Of a stretch of 17,714 nucleotides of DNA, positions 1-7,241 are shown piece after piece (within the stretch, counting starts at the first letter, position 1; every line of letters starts with the position of its first letter). The notes below the pieces were generated by a model. It was not told the origin of the DNA, ran no database searches, and was given only the letters and a program-made list of their open reading frames with translations. This DNA is from an uncultured Bacilli bacterium (GTDB lineage Bacteria > Bacillota_I > Bacilli_A > RF39 > UBA660): positions 1 through 17,714 of the forward strand of contig CANQDB010000014.1 in NCBI GenBank assembly GCA_947591175.1, written 5' to 3'. The position numbers and the translations under genes are program-made.

Positions 1-34
1 ATTATTAAAAGAATAAAAAGGGAGGTGTAATGTA

Positions 35-1051
35 GTGAAAACATATTTTATTACAGGAGGAGCAGGCTTTATTGGAAGTAATTATCTACATTATGTAACG
101 TCGAAGTATCCTAATGATTACTTTGTTTGTTTAGATGCTTTAACATACGCAGGTAATTATAATAATATCCGCCCTTTAGATGAAAAAGGTAACTATAAAT
201 TTGTTCAAGGTAATATTACCGATCGACAATTTGTAAACCAATTGTTTGAACAAGAAAAATTCGATGTAGTGATTAACTTTGCCGCTGAATCACATGTGGA
301 TAATTCGATTAAAAATCCGGAAATATTCTTAATGACTAATATTATTGGAACGGAAGTATTATTAGATGCTTGTGTTAAGTATGGAATTACAAGGTATCAT
401 CAGATATCTACGGATGAAGTATATGGAGATTTACCTTTAGATCGCCCTGATTTATTGTTTACGGAAGAAACACCACTTAAAACTTCTAGTCCTTATTCAA
501 CAAGTAAAGCGAGTGCTGACTTGTTGGTTATGGCCTATCATAGAACTTATGGGTTGCCAGTTACAATCAGTCGTTGCTCGAATAATTATGGACCTTTCCA
601 GTTCCCAGAGAAACTTATTCCTCTAACTATTTCAAGGGCTCTAAATGATGAAGTTATTCCAGTTTATGGAACAGGTCAAAATGTACGTGATTGGATTCAT
701 GTTCACGATCATAATGTAGGAGTTGACCTTATTGTGCGTAATGGTAAAGTTGGGGAAATTTACAACTTGGGAGGACACTCCGAAAGACCAAACTTGTCAA
801 TTGTTAAAACGATTCTTGCACAAATGGGAAAAAGTGATGATTTAATTACTTTTGTCGAAGATAGAAAGGGACATGATTTACGTTATGCCATCGCTTCTAG
901 TAAAGTGGAAAAAGAACTAGGATGGAATCGTACTTATACTTTTGAAGAGGGAATTAACAAGACGATTAAATGGTATCTAGATTCTCAAGATTGGATTGAT
1001 GATATTAAAAGCGGTTCTTATCAAAAAGCGTATAAAATTAGTAAGAGGTAA
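35..1051 (+). CDS. rfbB: dTDP-glucose 4,6-dehydratase
   Basis: Converts dTDP-glucose to dTDP-4-keto-6-deoxyglucose with bound NAD, the second step of the dTDP-rhamnose pathway, in the cytoplasm. Seen: an N-terminal Rossmann nucleotide-binding motif TGGAGFIGSN (about residues 7-16), the catalytic T126-D127-E128 triplet in STDEVYGD, and Y154/K158 of the YxxxK motif in YSTSK. The 338 residues match the family's usual length. The start is GTG at 35, preceded by GGGAGGTG at 20-27; the ATG at 30 runs straight into a stop and cannot be the start. Only 34 bases lie upstream. One reading frame there ends in TAA at 28-30, so an upstream rhamnose-pathway gene is possible but not demonstrable. The next gene, cotE, raises the idea of a role in spore-surface sugar, which is inference. 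Other nucleotide-sugar dehydratases are less likely given the TDE motif. Confidence 0.93.
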   Translation: MKTYFITGGAGFIGSNYLHYVTSKYPNDYFVCLDALTYAGNYNNIRPLDEKGNYKFVQGNITDRQFVNQLFEQEKFDVVINFAAESHVDNSIKNPEIFLMTNIIGTEVLLDACVKYGITRYHQISTDEVYGDLPLDRPDLLFTEETPLKTSSPYSTSKASADLLVMAYHRTYGLPVTISRCSNNYGPFQFPEKLIPLTISRALNDEVIPVYGTGQNVRDWIHVHDHNVGVDLIVRNGKVGEIYNLGGHSERPNLSIVKTILAQMGKSDDLITFVEDRKGHDLRYAIASSKVEKELGWNRTYTFEEGINKTIKWYLDSQDWIDDIKSGSYQKAYKISKR

Positions 1052-1066
1052 TTTTTACTTCTTTTC
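1043..1066 (+). terminator. Probable terminator of rfbB
   Basis: A 9-base-pair stem pairs 1043-1051 with 1055-1063, including one G-U pair, around a three-base loop. It is followed by a short T-rich tail. The left arm includes the rfbB stop codon. Stability is modest because the stem is AT-rich. Confidence 0.5.
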
Positions 1067-1092
1067 TTATCCTCGTATATTTTATTTTTCGC

Positions 1093-1120
1093 ACATATTA
1101 TGGGATAAAAGCATAGATTA
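1093..1120 (+). promoter_or_regulatory. Candidate sporulation (sigma-K/sigma-E type) promoter of cotE
   Basis: AC at 1093-1094, then 17 bases, then CATAGATTA at 1112-1120. This fits the Bacillus sigma-K pattern (AC, 16-17 bases, CATAnnnTA), and the CATAnnnT part also fits sigma-E. The presence of cotE directly downstream makes a mother-cell promoter plausible. The weak point is that transcription would begin only about 7 bases further on, almost at the ribosome binding site. Confidence 0.45.
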
Positions 1121-1138
1121 AACTAGAGGAGGGTAAGT

Positions 1139-1678
1139 ATGGCTGTTTATAAAGAAATCGTTACTAAAGCAGTAATTGGCAAAGGTAAAAAGAATATTAC
1201 GACATCTAATAGTGTCAAACCGGAAGTTTTGCCAACGACAATTTTAGGTTGTTGGGTTATTAATCATAACTTCCAAGGAGTTAAGAGTGGCGATAAGATT
1301 CGTATCGATGGTAGTTATGATGTTAATATTTGGTATTCTTGTGAGGATGATACGAAAACAGAAGTTGTTAGACAACATAATAATTATTCGGAAACAGTAC
1401 AAGTTCGAAGAAAAGTCGATTCCGATACATCACGGGAAGAGGTTATCGTTAGGAGTCTTTCTCAACCAACATGTACAAAAGCGGAAATTATCGATGGCAC
1501 GATTCACTATACTATCGAAAAAGAACTTGGTATTGAACTTGTGGGAGACACTAAGGTTAAAATTGCTATCGATGAGAACGAAGATCCTTGGGATGATTTA
1601 GTCGATAGTGAGGAAGATAGAATCGATAATGCAATCGATCAGGAAGTTTCCGAAGATTATTTACAAGATAATAAGTAA
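1139..1678 (+). CDS. cotE: Outer spore coat morphogenetic protein CotE
   Basis: CotE assembles the outer coat around the forespore, acting as a scaffold for many coat proteins on the mother-cell side. I recognise it by close resemblance to Bacillus CotE along its length: the YKEIVTKAVIGKGKK start, the TILGCWVINHNF block, the YDVNIWYS...TKTEVV block, and a very acidic C-terminal tail (about residues 144-179). The 179 residues are close to the ~181 of the Bacillus protein. A strong ribosome binding site (GAGGAGGG, about 1126-1133) sits just before the ATG. The gene stands alone, with terminators on both sides and a sporulation-type promoter candidate, as expected for a gene switched on only during sporulation. 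It is the best evidence here that the organism forms, or its recent ancestors formed, endospores. In Bacillus cotE sits elsewhere (near mutS/mutL). Confidence 0.93.
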   Translation: MAVYKEIVTKAVIGKGKKNITTSNSVKPEVLPTTILGCWVINHNFQGVKSGDKIRIDGSYDVNIWYSCEDDTKTEVVRQHNNYSETVQVRRKVDSDTSREEVIVRSLSQPTCTKAEIIDGTIHYTIEKELGIELVGDTKVKIAIDENEDPWDDLVDSEEDRIDNAIDQEVSEDYLQDNK

Positions 1679-1693
1679 TTTTAATAAAGAAAT

Positions 1694-1731
1694 ATACTGT
1701 TAACAAAAAAAGGTTGACAGTATTATTTTTT
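1694..1731 (+). terminator. Intrinsic terminator of cotE
   Basis: An 11-base-pair stem (1694-1704 with 1713-1723, one G-U pair) closes an A-rich loop and is followed by ATTTTTT to about 1731. The right arm contains the TTGACA used as the -35 of the next promoter, so terminator and promoter share bases. Confidence 0.75.
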
Positions 1732-1741
1732 GTGTTATACT
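1714..1741 (+). promoter_or_regulatory. Strong vegetative (sigma-A type) promoter of rpsP-khpA
   Basis: A perfect TTGACA -35 at 1714-1719, a 16-base spacer, and TATACT at 1736-1741 with an extended -10 TG at 1733-1734. This is the best sigma-A-type promoter in the window, fitting a highly expressed ribosomal protein gene. Confidence 0.8.
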
Positions 1742-1771
1742 AGTAGTAGTTTTAATGAATGGAGGGATATT

Positions 1772-2038
1772 ATGGCAGTTAAATTAAGACTTACGAGAAT
1801 GGGAGCTAAGAAACGTCCTACATACCGTATTGTGGCAAGTGACTCTAGGGCTAAAAGAGATGGAGAGTACATCGAATTAGTAGGAACTTATAACCCGATT
1901 GAAGACAATGTAAATATTCAGGAAGAAGTTGCTCTTAAATGGTTACGTCAAGGGGCTATTCCAAGTGATACAGTTCGCAATTTATTAAGTAAAAAAGGTA
2001 TCATGAAGAAATTTGCAGATGAGAAAAAAGGTAAGTAA
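1772..2038 (+). CDS. rpsP: 30S ribosomal protein S16
   Basis: Small-subunit ribosomal protein that helps 16S rRNA fold during 30S assembly. The N-terminus MAVKLRLTRMGAKKRPTYRI and the following SRAKRDG and WLRQGA.PSDTV blocks are unmistakable. The start is the ATG at 1772, preceded by GGAGGG (about 1761-1766). A longer reading from 1730 would begin inside the promoter and is rejected. At 88 residues it has the normal length. It is the first gene of a two-gene unit with khpA, the next start lying two bases after its stop. Confidence 0.97.
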   Translation: MAVKLRLTRMGAKKRPTYRIVASDSRAKRDGEYIELVGTYNPIEDNVNIQEEVALKWLRQGAIPSDTVRNLLSKKGIMKKFADEKKGK

Positions 2039-2040
2039 TT

Positions 2041-2289
2041 ATGGATTTAGTAGCACTTACAGAAGAAATTGTTAAATCGTTAGTAGAAGATCCTGATACT
2101 GTGTCAGTAAAAGAATTCGATTCCGAAAACGAAGATGAACTTTTAATTCAAGTTATGGTTCAAGAAAGCGATATGGGTCGAGTTATCGGCAAGGCTGGAA
2201 AAGTTGCTAATGCGATTCGGACTTTAGTTCAAGCTAGTAGTTATCTTAAAGATAATAAAAAGGTTAGAATTAATATTGACAGTTTTTAG
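2041..2289 (+). CDS. khpA: KH-domain RNA-binding protein KhpA
   Basis: Small single-KH-domain protein (YlqC/KhpA family). It binds RNA, usually together with KhpB, and in streptococci and lactobacilli affects cell elongation and division. Seen: the KH signature VIGKAGKVANAIRTL with the RNA-contacting GxxG loop at residues 50-53 (GKAG), and 82 residues in total, the family's usual size. It follows rpsP by two bases, the same arrangement as in Bacillus (rpsP-ylqC). Here a terminator follows at once, so the usual downstream rimM, trmD and rplS are not in this unit. There is no good ribosome binding site outside the end of rpsP, so translational coupling is likely. Confidence 0.92.
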   Translation: MDLVALTEEIVKSLVEDPDTVSVKEFDSENEDELLIQVMVQESDMGRVIGKAGKVANAIRTLVQASSYLKDNKKVRINIDSF

Positions 2290-2315
2290 AAAGAGGAAGG
2301 AAATATCCTCTTTTT
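2290..2315 (+). terminator. Intrinsic terminator of rpsP-khpA
   Basis: A perfect 8-base-pair stem, AAAGAGGA (2290-2297) with TCCTCTTT (2306-2313), with an eight-base loop and a T run at 2311-2315. It begins directly after the khpA stop codon. Confidence 0.8.
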
Positions 2316-2318
2316 CTG

Positions 2319-2348
2319 TTGAAAACTTTTGCTCATTTGCCTTATAAT
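2319..2348 (+). promoter_or_regulatory. Probable sigma-A promoter of uppS-cdsA-rseP
   Basis: TTGAAA at 2319-2324, an 18-base spacer, and a perfect TATAAT at 2343-2348. It follows the khpA terminator directly. Transcription would begin around 2355, right at the uppS ribosome binding site (GAGGA 2356-2360), giving a very short leader. Confidence 0.6.
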
Positions 2349-2371
2349 AAATATTGAGGAGTAATTATTGT

Positions 2372-3079
2372 ATGAGTAAAGAAAAATTATGCCATATTGG
2401 AATTATCATGGATGGTAATGGAAGATGGGCACAAGAACGTAATTTACCCCGTAGTTTAGGTCACCGTGAAGGTGCTAATACGTTGAAAAAATTATGTAAA
2501 CATGTGATTAAATTGAAGATACCTTATATGAGTGTGTTTGCTTTTTCGACGGAAAACTTTAAAAGAGATAGAGCCGAAGTACAATTCTTGATGAATTTAT
2601 TCGTAGAATTATTTAAAAATGAACTTGATTTCTTGGTCGAGGATAACGTTAAAGTTATATTTTCTGGTGAACGTGAACCTTTGCCTAAAAGAGTTTTAAA
2701 AGCTATGGATAAAATCGTGGAAAAGACAAAAAATAATACAGGTTTAGTATTTAATGTTTGTTTAAATTATGGGGGCAAAAGAGAAATCGTCGATATGACG
2801 AAAAAGATGATAGAAAAAGTCCAAAATAATGAGATTTCAATTGATGAAATCGACGAAGAAATGGTTAGAAAGAATCTCTATCAAGACTTGCCGCCAGTTG
2901 ATTTGGTAATTAGGACGAGTGGCGAAGAGAGAATCAGTAACTTTATGTTATATCAATGTGCTTATGCTGAGTATTATTTCCCAAAGACTTATTTTCCAGA
3001 TTTTGGTCCAAAAGATTTAGATGAAGCAATCGAAGCATTTGGTAAAAGAAATCGTCGTTTTGGAGGTGTTAGTAAATGA
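2372..3079 (+). CDS. uppS: Undecaprenyl diphosphate synthase (isoprenyl transferase)
   Basis: Cis-prenyltransferase that adds isopentenyl units to farnesyl diphosphate to make the undecaprenyl carrier needed for peptidoglycan and other wall polymers. Seen: HIGIIMDGNGRWA near the N-terminus with the catalytic magnesium-binding D14, then LPRSLGHREG, the FAFSTENF block, and the C-terminal RTSGEERISNFMLYQ block with R181, S183 and R187 that bind diphosphate. The length of 235 residues is slightly short but normal. I chose the ATG at 2372: the possible TTG at 2354 lies within the ribosome binding site. The stop overlaps the cdsA start by four bases (ATGA), so the two are translationally coupled. 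This gene and murI imply a peptidoglycan wall. Confidence 0.95.
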   Translation: MSKEKLCHIGIIMDGNGRWAQERNLPRSLGHREGANTLKKLCKHVIKLKIPYMSVFAFSTENFKRDRAEVQFLMNLFVELFKNELDFLVEDNVKVIFSGEREPLPKRVLKAMDKIVEKTKNNTGLVFNVCLNYGGKREIVDMTKKMIEKVQNNEISIDEIDEEMVRKNLYQDLPPVDLVIRTSGEERISNFMLYQCAYAEYYFPKTYFPDFGPKDLDEAIEAFGKRNRRFGGVSK

Positions 3080-3876
3080 AAACAAGAATGATTGGAGCCT
3101 TTTTCCTTATCGTTATTTTCTTGCCATTACTGTTGGTAGGAGGGCTTTACTTTTCACTTGCTGTAGCCTTGGTTTCGATTTTGGCAATGTATGAGATGGT
3201 GGCTATTCGAAAGACAAAAAAAGATTTACCGCTAGCGGTCGAAATAGTCGCTTATATGTTGGTAGGATACCTTGCATTAAATCAGTCTGATACTTCCAGT
3301 TTTATTTTAAATTTAGATTATCGGGTCTTGACGTTTTTGATATTTACTTTCTTCCTGCCAGTTATTATAATTGCCGATGATGAAACATATAATTTGAATG
3401 ATGCTTTCTTCCTGTTTGGCTCGGTTATGTTTATCGGCTTGTCATGTAATTTAGTAATCTTAATTAGAAATTACTCTCTAACTTACATGTTGTTCTTCTT
3501 AACGATTACCATTGCGACGGATGTCTTTGCCTATGTTGGAGGAAGTATGATTGGGCGTCATAAGTTGTGTCCGGCGATTTCTCCAAAGAAGACAGTGGAA
3601 GGTGTTTTAGTGGGAACATTTATGGGAGTCTTCCTATCGAGTCTATATTATCTAACTGTTATTAATCCTGAGATGTCGTTAGTTTCACTTTTAATAGTGA
3701 CAGTTACTTTGTCGTTAGTTGGACAGTTAGGAGACTTAGTGTTCTCATCGATTAAGAGGCATTATCATAAGAAAGATTTTTCTAATTTAATACCAGGTCA
3801 TGGTGGTATCTTAGATCGCTTCGATAGTATTATTTTTGTCGTCTTAGCGGCTATTATTTTTCTACCTATGTTATAA
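3076..3876 (+). CDS. cdsA: Phosphatidate cytidylyltransferase (CDP-diglyceride synthase)
   Basis: Makes CDP-diacylglycerol from phosphatidic acid and CTP, the branch point of membrane phospholipid synthesis; an integral membrane enzyme. Seen: several hydrophobic segments through the first ~210 residues, then the family signature from G216-Q217-L218-G219-D220 through SSIKRHYHKKDF to PGHGGILDRFDS, with all signature glycines, acidic residues and lysines present. The length of 266 residues is typical. It overlaps uppS by four bases and is followed after 12 bases by rseP with a good ribosome binding site (AAGGAG), making a uppS-cdsA-rseP unit. In Bacillus, dxr lies between cdsA and rasP; here it does not. 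Confidence 0.95.
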   Translation: MKTRMIGAFFLIVIFLPLLLVGGLYFSLAVALVSILAMYEMVAIRKTKKDLPLAVEIVAYMLVGYLALNQSDTSSFILNLDYRVLTFLIFTFFLPVIIIADDETYNLNDAFFLFGSVMFIGLSCNLVILIRNYSLTYMLFFLTITIATDVFAYVGGSMIGRHKLCPAISPKKTVEGVLVGTFMGVFLSSLYYLTVINPEMSLVSLLIVTVTLSLVGQLGDLVFSSIKRHYHKKDFSNLIPGHGGILDRFDSIIFVVLAAIIFLPML

Positions 3877-3888
3877 GGAGATGGATTT

Positions 3889-4950
3889 ATGTTATCGTTA
3901 CTTTTGTTTATTTTAATTTTAGGTGTTATTGTTTTAGTACATGAATTTGGACATTTTATCTTTGCGAAGATGTTTGGAATCTACGTTTATGAATTTTCAA
4001 TCGGTATGGGACCAAAACTCTATGGTTGGAAGAAAAAGAATGGAGAGACAGATTACTCTATTCGGTTAATTCCAATCGGGGGATATTGTTCTCTTGCCGG
4101 AGAAGGAAACGATGAAGATGGCAAACTTCCAAAGGATCGTTTGTTACAATCTAAGCCTGCTTGGCAACGGTTTTTAGTAATGTTTTTTGGAGCCGGTAAC
4201 AACTTTATTTTAGCTTTTCTTATATTGTTTTTTATGGGTCTTGTTTGGGGAGCACCTTCGAATACGCCAGTGTTAGCAAATGTCGAAGAGGGAACTCCTG
4301 CTTATGTTGCAGGACTAAGATCAGGTGACATCGTTACTAAAGTTAATGGCAAAGATACACCAACGTTAGATGATTTATCGATGTATATTCAGTTCGATCG
4401 GATAAAAGAAGAAGACATGGCGAAAGATGTCACTTTCGAGATAAAAAGAGAAGATGGTAGCAAGGCTACTATTAAAGTAACTCCTGAGAAAAAAGAAGTA
4501 GATGGTGAAACGACGTATCTTTTAGGTATTCAACTAGGAAGTACAGAGGTAAATCGAGATGTAGGATCGATTCTTAAATATCCTTTCGAAGCAATAGGTT
4601 CACTTTTTAAACAGATGTTTATTACTTTAGAGAAATTATTCACAGGTGGTGTTAGTGTCTCTAATTTGAGTGGTCCAGTTGGAATATATAGTATCGTCGA
4701 CGAACAAGCCTCGGCAGGAGTGGAAAACATTTTGTATTTGATTGCCTTATTGAGTGTTAATGTTGGCTTTCTTAACTTGCTTCCGTTCCCAGCGTTCGAT
4801 GGTGGTAGAATTTTATTCTTAGTAATCGAAAAGATTAAAGGAAGTCCAGTTAAACCTGAAACAGAAAATATGATTCATAACATTGGATTCTTCCTCTTAC
4901 TTGCGTTAATGCTTTATGTAACATTTAATGATATTTTGAAACTTTTTTAG
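3889..4950 (+). CDS. rseP: Site-2 intramembrane zinc metalloprotease RseP/RasP
   Basis: Membrane-embedded protease that makes the second cut of anti-sigma factors and signal-peptide remnants. In Bacillus, RasP also affects division and secretion. Seen: an N-terminal membrane segment carrying the zinc motif H18-E19-F20-G21-H22; a PDZ domain from about residue 120 to 195 with the GLRSGDIV turn; and the second zinc-ligand motif NLLPFPAFDGG with D304, followed by a last membrane segment. The length of 353 residues is shorter than the ~420 of Bacillus but within the family. Last gene of the uppS-cdsA-rseP unit. Its target anti-sigma factor is not in the window. Confidence 0.94.
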   Translation: MLSLLLFILILGVIVLVHEFGHFIFAKMFGIYVYEFSIGMGPKLYGWKKKNGETDYSIRLIPIGGYCSLAGEGNDEDGKLPKDRLLQSKPAWQRFLVMFFGAGNNFILAFLILFFMGLVWGAPSNTPVLANVEEGTPAYVAGLRSGDIVTKVNGKDTPTLDDLSMYIQFDRIKEEDMAKDVTFEIKREDGSKATIKVTPEKKEVDGETTYLLGIQLGSTEVNRDVGSILKYPFEAIGSLFKQMFITLEKLFTGGVSVSNLSGPVGIYSIVDEQASAGVENILYLIALLSVNVGFLNLLPFPAFDGGRILFLVIEKIKGSPVKPETENMIHNIGFFLLLALMLYVTFNDILKLF

Positions 4951-4967
4951 AAAAGTTTCTTTTTTTT
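4938..4967 (+). terminator. Strong intrinsic terminator of uppS-cdsA-rseP
   Basis: A perfect 9-base-pair stem (4938-4946 with 4951-4959), a TTAG tetraloop and eight consecutive T (4960-4967). The stop codon TAG of rseP lies in the loop, so the last codons form the stem. The clearest terminator in the window. Confidence 0.92.
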
Positions 4968-4991
4968 GAAGAAAAAATCAAACTTTGTGGT

Positions 4992-4997
4992 TATAAT
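4992..4997 (+). promoter_or_regulatory. Possible -10 element of the priA promoter
   Basis: A perfect TATAAT stands 33 bases before the priA start and directly after the rseP terminator. The only -35-like sequence, TTGAAG at 4966-4971, is 20 bases upstream, longer than ideal, so the promoter is weak or imprecisely placed. Confidence 0.45.
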
Positions 4998-5030
4998 CTT
5001 ATTAGAGGTACCTAGAAAGTAGGTGAAGAT

Positions 5031-7202
5031 ATGGTCGCTCAAGTACTAGTGGAACTTACTAACAAAAAAGTGGATAAAACTTTCGATTATTTAGTTCCCG
5101 AAAATTTAAAAGACACGCTTAGAGTAGGAGTTAGGGTCCTAGTTCCTTTTGGACGGAATACGCTCGAAGGATTTGTCCTTAATTTAACTTCATCAAGTGA
5201 ACGAGAAGACTTAAAAGAAATCTTAGAAATAGTAGACCAAGAAATAGTTTTGAACGACGAACTACTTTCGTTAGGGAAATATTTAAAAAGTGTCACTTTA
5301 GCAACATTGATAAGCTGTTATCAAGTGATGTTACCGAAAGCTTTGAGAGCCAAAAATACTCATCATTTAGCCGTAAAATATCAAAAAGTTATTTCACTTG
5401 CTGATAAGGATATTGATATTTCCCCTTTTAAAGGAAGTCAAGCGGAGATTATAAAAAGATTGCAAGAAAAAGGTGAAGTTTTAAAGAGTGAATTAGCGGA
5501 CATTTCCGCTAGTAGTGTAAAGACTCTTTTGAAAAAAGGTATACTTGTTGAAAAAGAAGTCGAAGAGTATCGCTTACAAAGTGAAGTTGAACTAAAAGAA
5601 AAATATCCTTTGACAGAAGAACAACAGATAGTTGTCGATAAAGTGCTTTCTTACGAAGGGTTTAAGCCGTATCTTTTGCACGGAGTTACAGGAAGTGGTA
5701 AGACCGAAGTCTATATGGAAATAATCGAAGCCATGTTAAAGAAGGGTAAGAAGAGTATCGTTTTAGTTCCCGAAATATCTTTAACACCTCAAATTGTTAA
5801 AAGGTTTAGATCACGTTTTGGTAAAAATGTGGCCATTTTACATAGTCGCTTAAGTGAAGGAGAAAAGTACGATGAGTGGAGGAAGATTGCACGAGGTGAA
5901 ATAGATATCGTTATTGGAGCAAGAAGTGCCATTTTTGCACCTTTAACTAATATTGGTGCAATTATTATCGACGAAGAGCATACGGCAAGTTACCATCAAG
6001 AAAATAATCCTAGGTACGATGCTATAGACGTAGCCTTGTATCGAGGAAAAATACACAACTGTCCAGTTATTTTAGGAAGTGCTACGCCAACTCTAGAGAG
6101 TTATGCGAGGGCTCAAAAGGGAGTTTATCAATTATTGAATTTACCGCATCGTGTCCAAGAAAGATCTTTGCCAACTATTACGATAGTCGATTTAAAAGAT
6201 GCTCACAAGAGTAGTAACTTTTATTTTTCGGATGTCTTGTTAGAAAAAATAAAGGATCGGTTAGACAAGGATGAGCAAATACTCTTACTTTTAAATAGAC
6301 GCGGTTATGCTTCGTTTTTATCTTGTAGTAACTGTGGCGAAGTAATAAAGTGTCCGCATTGTGATATTTCTTTGACTTATCATAAGTCGAGCAATACTTT
6401 GAGATGCCATTATTGTGGATATGGTACTAAAAAAGTTAATGTTTGCCCAACGTGCCATCAAGAAAGCATGAAGTCGATTGGTCTTGGAACAGAGCGCCTA
6501 GAAGAAGAACTAAAAAAATTGTTTCCTACTACTTCGATTGTCAGAATGGACTATGATACGACGAGTCGAAAAGGATCTCACGAAAAAATTATCGAGGACT
6601 TTGCCCAAGGTAAGTACCAAATCTTATTAGGTACTCAAATGATTGCTAAAGGACTAGACTTTCCAAAAGTCACATTAGTTGGGGTAATAAATGCTGATAC
6701 GGGACTTAATATTCCAGATTTTAGAAGTAGTGAAAACACTTTTCAATTACTTGATCAAGTGGCAGGAAGAAGTGGGCGTGGAGAAAAACCGGGTGAAGTA
6801 GTTTTACAAACCTTTAATCCCGATCATTATGCCATTAGGTACACAAAAACTCACGACTATTTAGGCTTTTACCAAGAAGAAATGAAAATTAGAAAGATGT
6901 TAAAGTATAGTCCCTTTTACTATATGACTTTAATTAAAGTTGCCTCAAGTGATGAGGGGTTAGCCTTAAACGAAATCCAAAAGATTTATAGATCCTTAAG
7001 TCGGAACCTAAAAGAAAGTATTCTCTTAGGTCCAACTCCATCGGGACTATTCCGGGTTAATAATACGTTCTACTACCAAATAATTATCAAATACAAAAAA
7101 GAGGATAACTTGTATCCTACACTTGAAAAAGTCTTAGATTATTACGCTAGTAACTCGAAAGTGAGAGTGACTATCGATTTCAATGCTCGAAGTTTCATCT
7201 AA
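5031..7202 (+). CDS. priA: Primosomal replication restart helicase PriA
   Basis: 3'-5' superfamily 2 DNA helicase that recognises stalled forks and D-loops and starts reloading of the replicative helicase. Seen in order: an N-terminal fork-binding domain (about residues 1-110); Walker A in GVTGSGKTE with K224; the DEEH box at 314-317; a zinc region with eight cysteines (C432, C435, C441, C444, C459, C462, C472, C475) inserted between the helicase lobes; motif V in the GTQMIAKGLDFP block; and motif VI in the QVAGRSGRGEKPG block. The 723 residues compare with about 805 in Bacillus and 732 in E. coli. The ATG at 5031 follows GTAGGTGAAG, an acceptable ribosome binding site. It is a single gene, bounded by the rseP terminator and the convergent rpmB. 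The usual Bacillus neighbours coaBC, def and fmt are absent. Confidence 0.96.
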   Translation: MVAQVLVELTNKKVDKTFDYLVPENLKDTLRVGVRVLVPFGRNTLEGFVLNLTSSSEREDLKEILEIVDQEIVLNDELLSLGKYLKSVTLATLISCYQVMLPKALRAKNTHHLAVKYQKVISLADKDIDISPFKGSQAEIIKRLQEKGEVLKSELADISASSVKTLLKKGILVEKEVEEYRLQSEVELKEKYPLTEEQQIVVDKVLSYEGFKPYLLHGVTGSGKTEVYMEIIEAMLKKGKKSIVLVPEISLTPQIVKRFRSRFGKNVAILHSRLSEGEKYDEWRKIARGEIDIVIGARSAIFAPLTNIGAIIIDEEHTASYHQENNPRYDAIDVALYRGKIHNCPVILGSATPTLESYARAQKGVYQLLNLPHRVQERSLPTITIVDLKDAHKSSNFYFSDVLLEKIKDRLDKDEQILLLLNRRGYASFLSCSNCGEVIKCPHCDISLTYHKSSNTLRCHYCGYGTKKVNVCPTCHQESMKSIGLGTERLEEELKKLFPTTSIVRMDYDTTSRKGSHEKIIEDFAQGKYQILLGTQMIAKGLDFPKVTLVGVINADTGLNIPDFRSSENTFQLLDQVAGRSGRGEKPGEVVLQTFNPDHYAIRYTKTHDYLGFYQEEMKIRKMLKYSPFYYMTLIKVASSDEGLALNEIQKIYRSLSRNLKESILLGPTPSGLFRVNNTFYYQIIIKYKKEDNLYPTLEKVLDYYASNSKVRVTIDFNARSFI

Positions 7203-7217
7203 AAAAGAGCAAGAAAA

Positions 7218-7241
7218 AAGACATCATTATTCTGCTGTCTT
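7218..7241. terminator. Possible shared terminator between priA and rpmB
   Basis: A 6-base-pair stem (AAGACA 7218-7223 with TGTCTT 7236-7241) has an A-rich run on its left and ATTTTT on its right, so it could end transcription on either strand. The minus-strand rpmB stop codon is in the loop. The stem is short, so this is tentative. Confidence 0.4.

Noticed and set aside
1287..1601. Second plus-strand frame inside cotE
   Set aside because: It overlaps a clearly identified gene in another frame and its translation is low-complexity with no family resemblance.
1730..1771. An N-terminal extension of S16 by 14 residues (MCYTSSSFNEWRDI)
   Set aside because: It begins inside the rpsP promoter, upstream of the likely transcript start, and S16 proteins begin MAVKLRL directly after the ribosome binding site.
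2354..2371. Extended UppS start at TTG 2354
   Set aside because: The TTG is inside the ribosome binding site; the ATG at 2372 gives the family-typical N-terminus.
4260..4460. An HtrA-like separate protease gene suggested by the PDZ domain
   Set aside because: The PDZ is within the rseP frame between the two zinc-site motifs, exactly where site-2 proteases of this family carry it.
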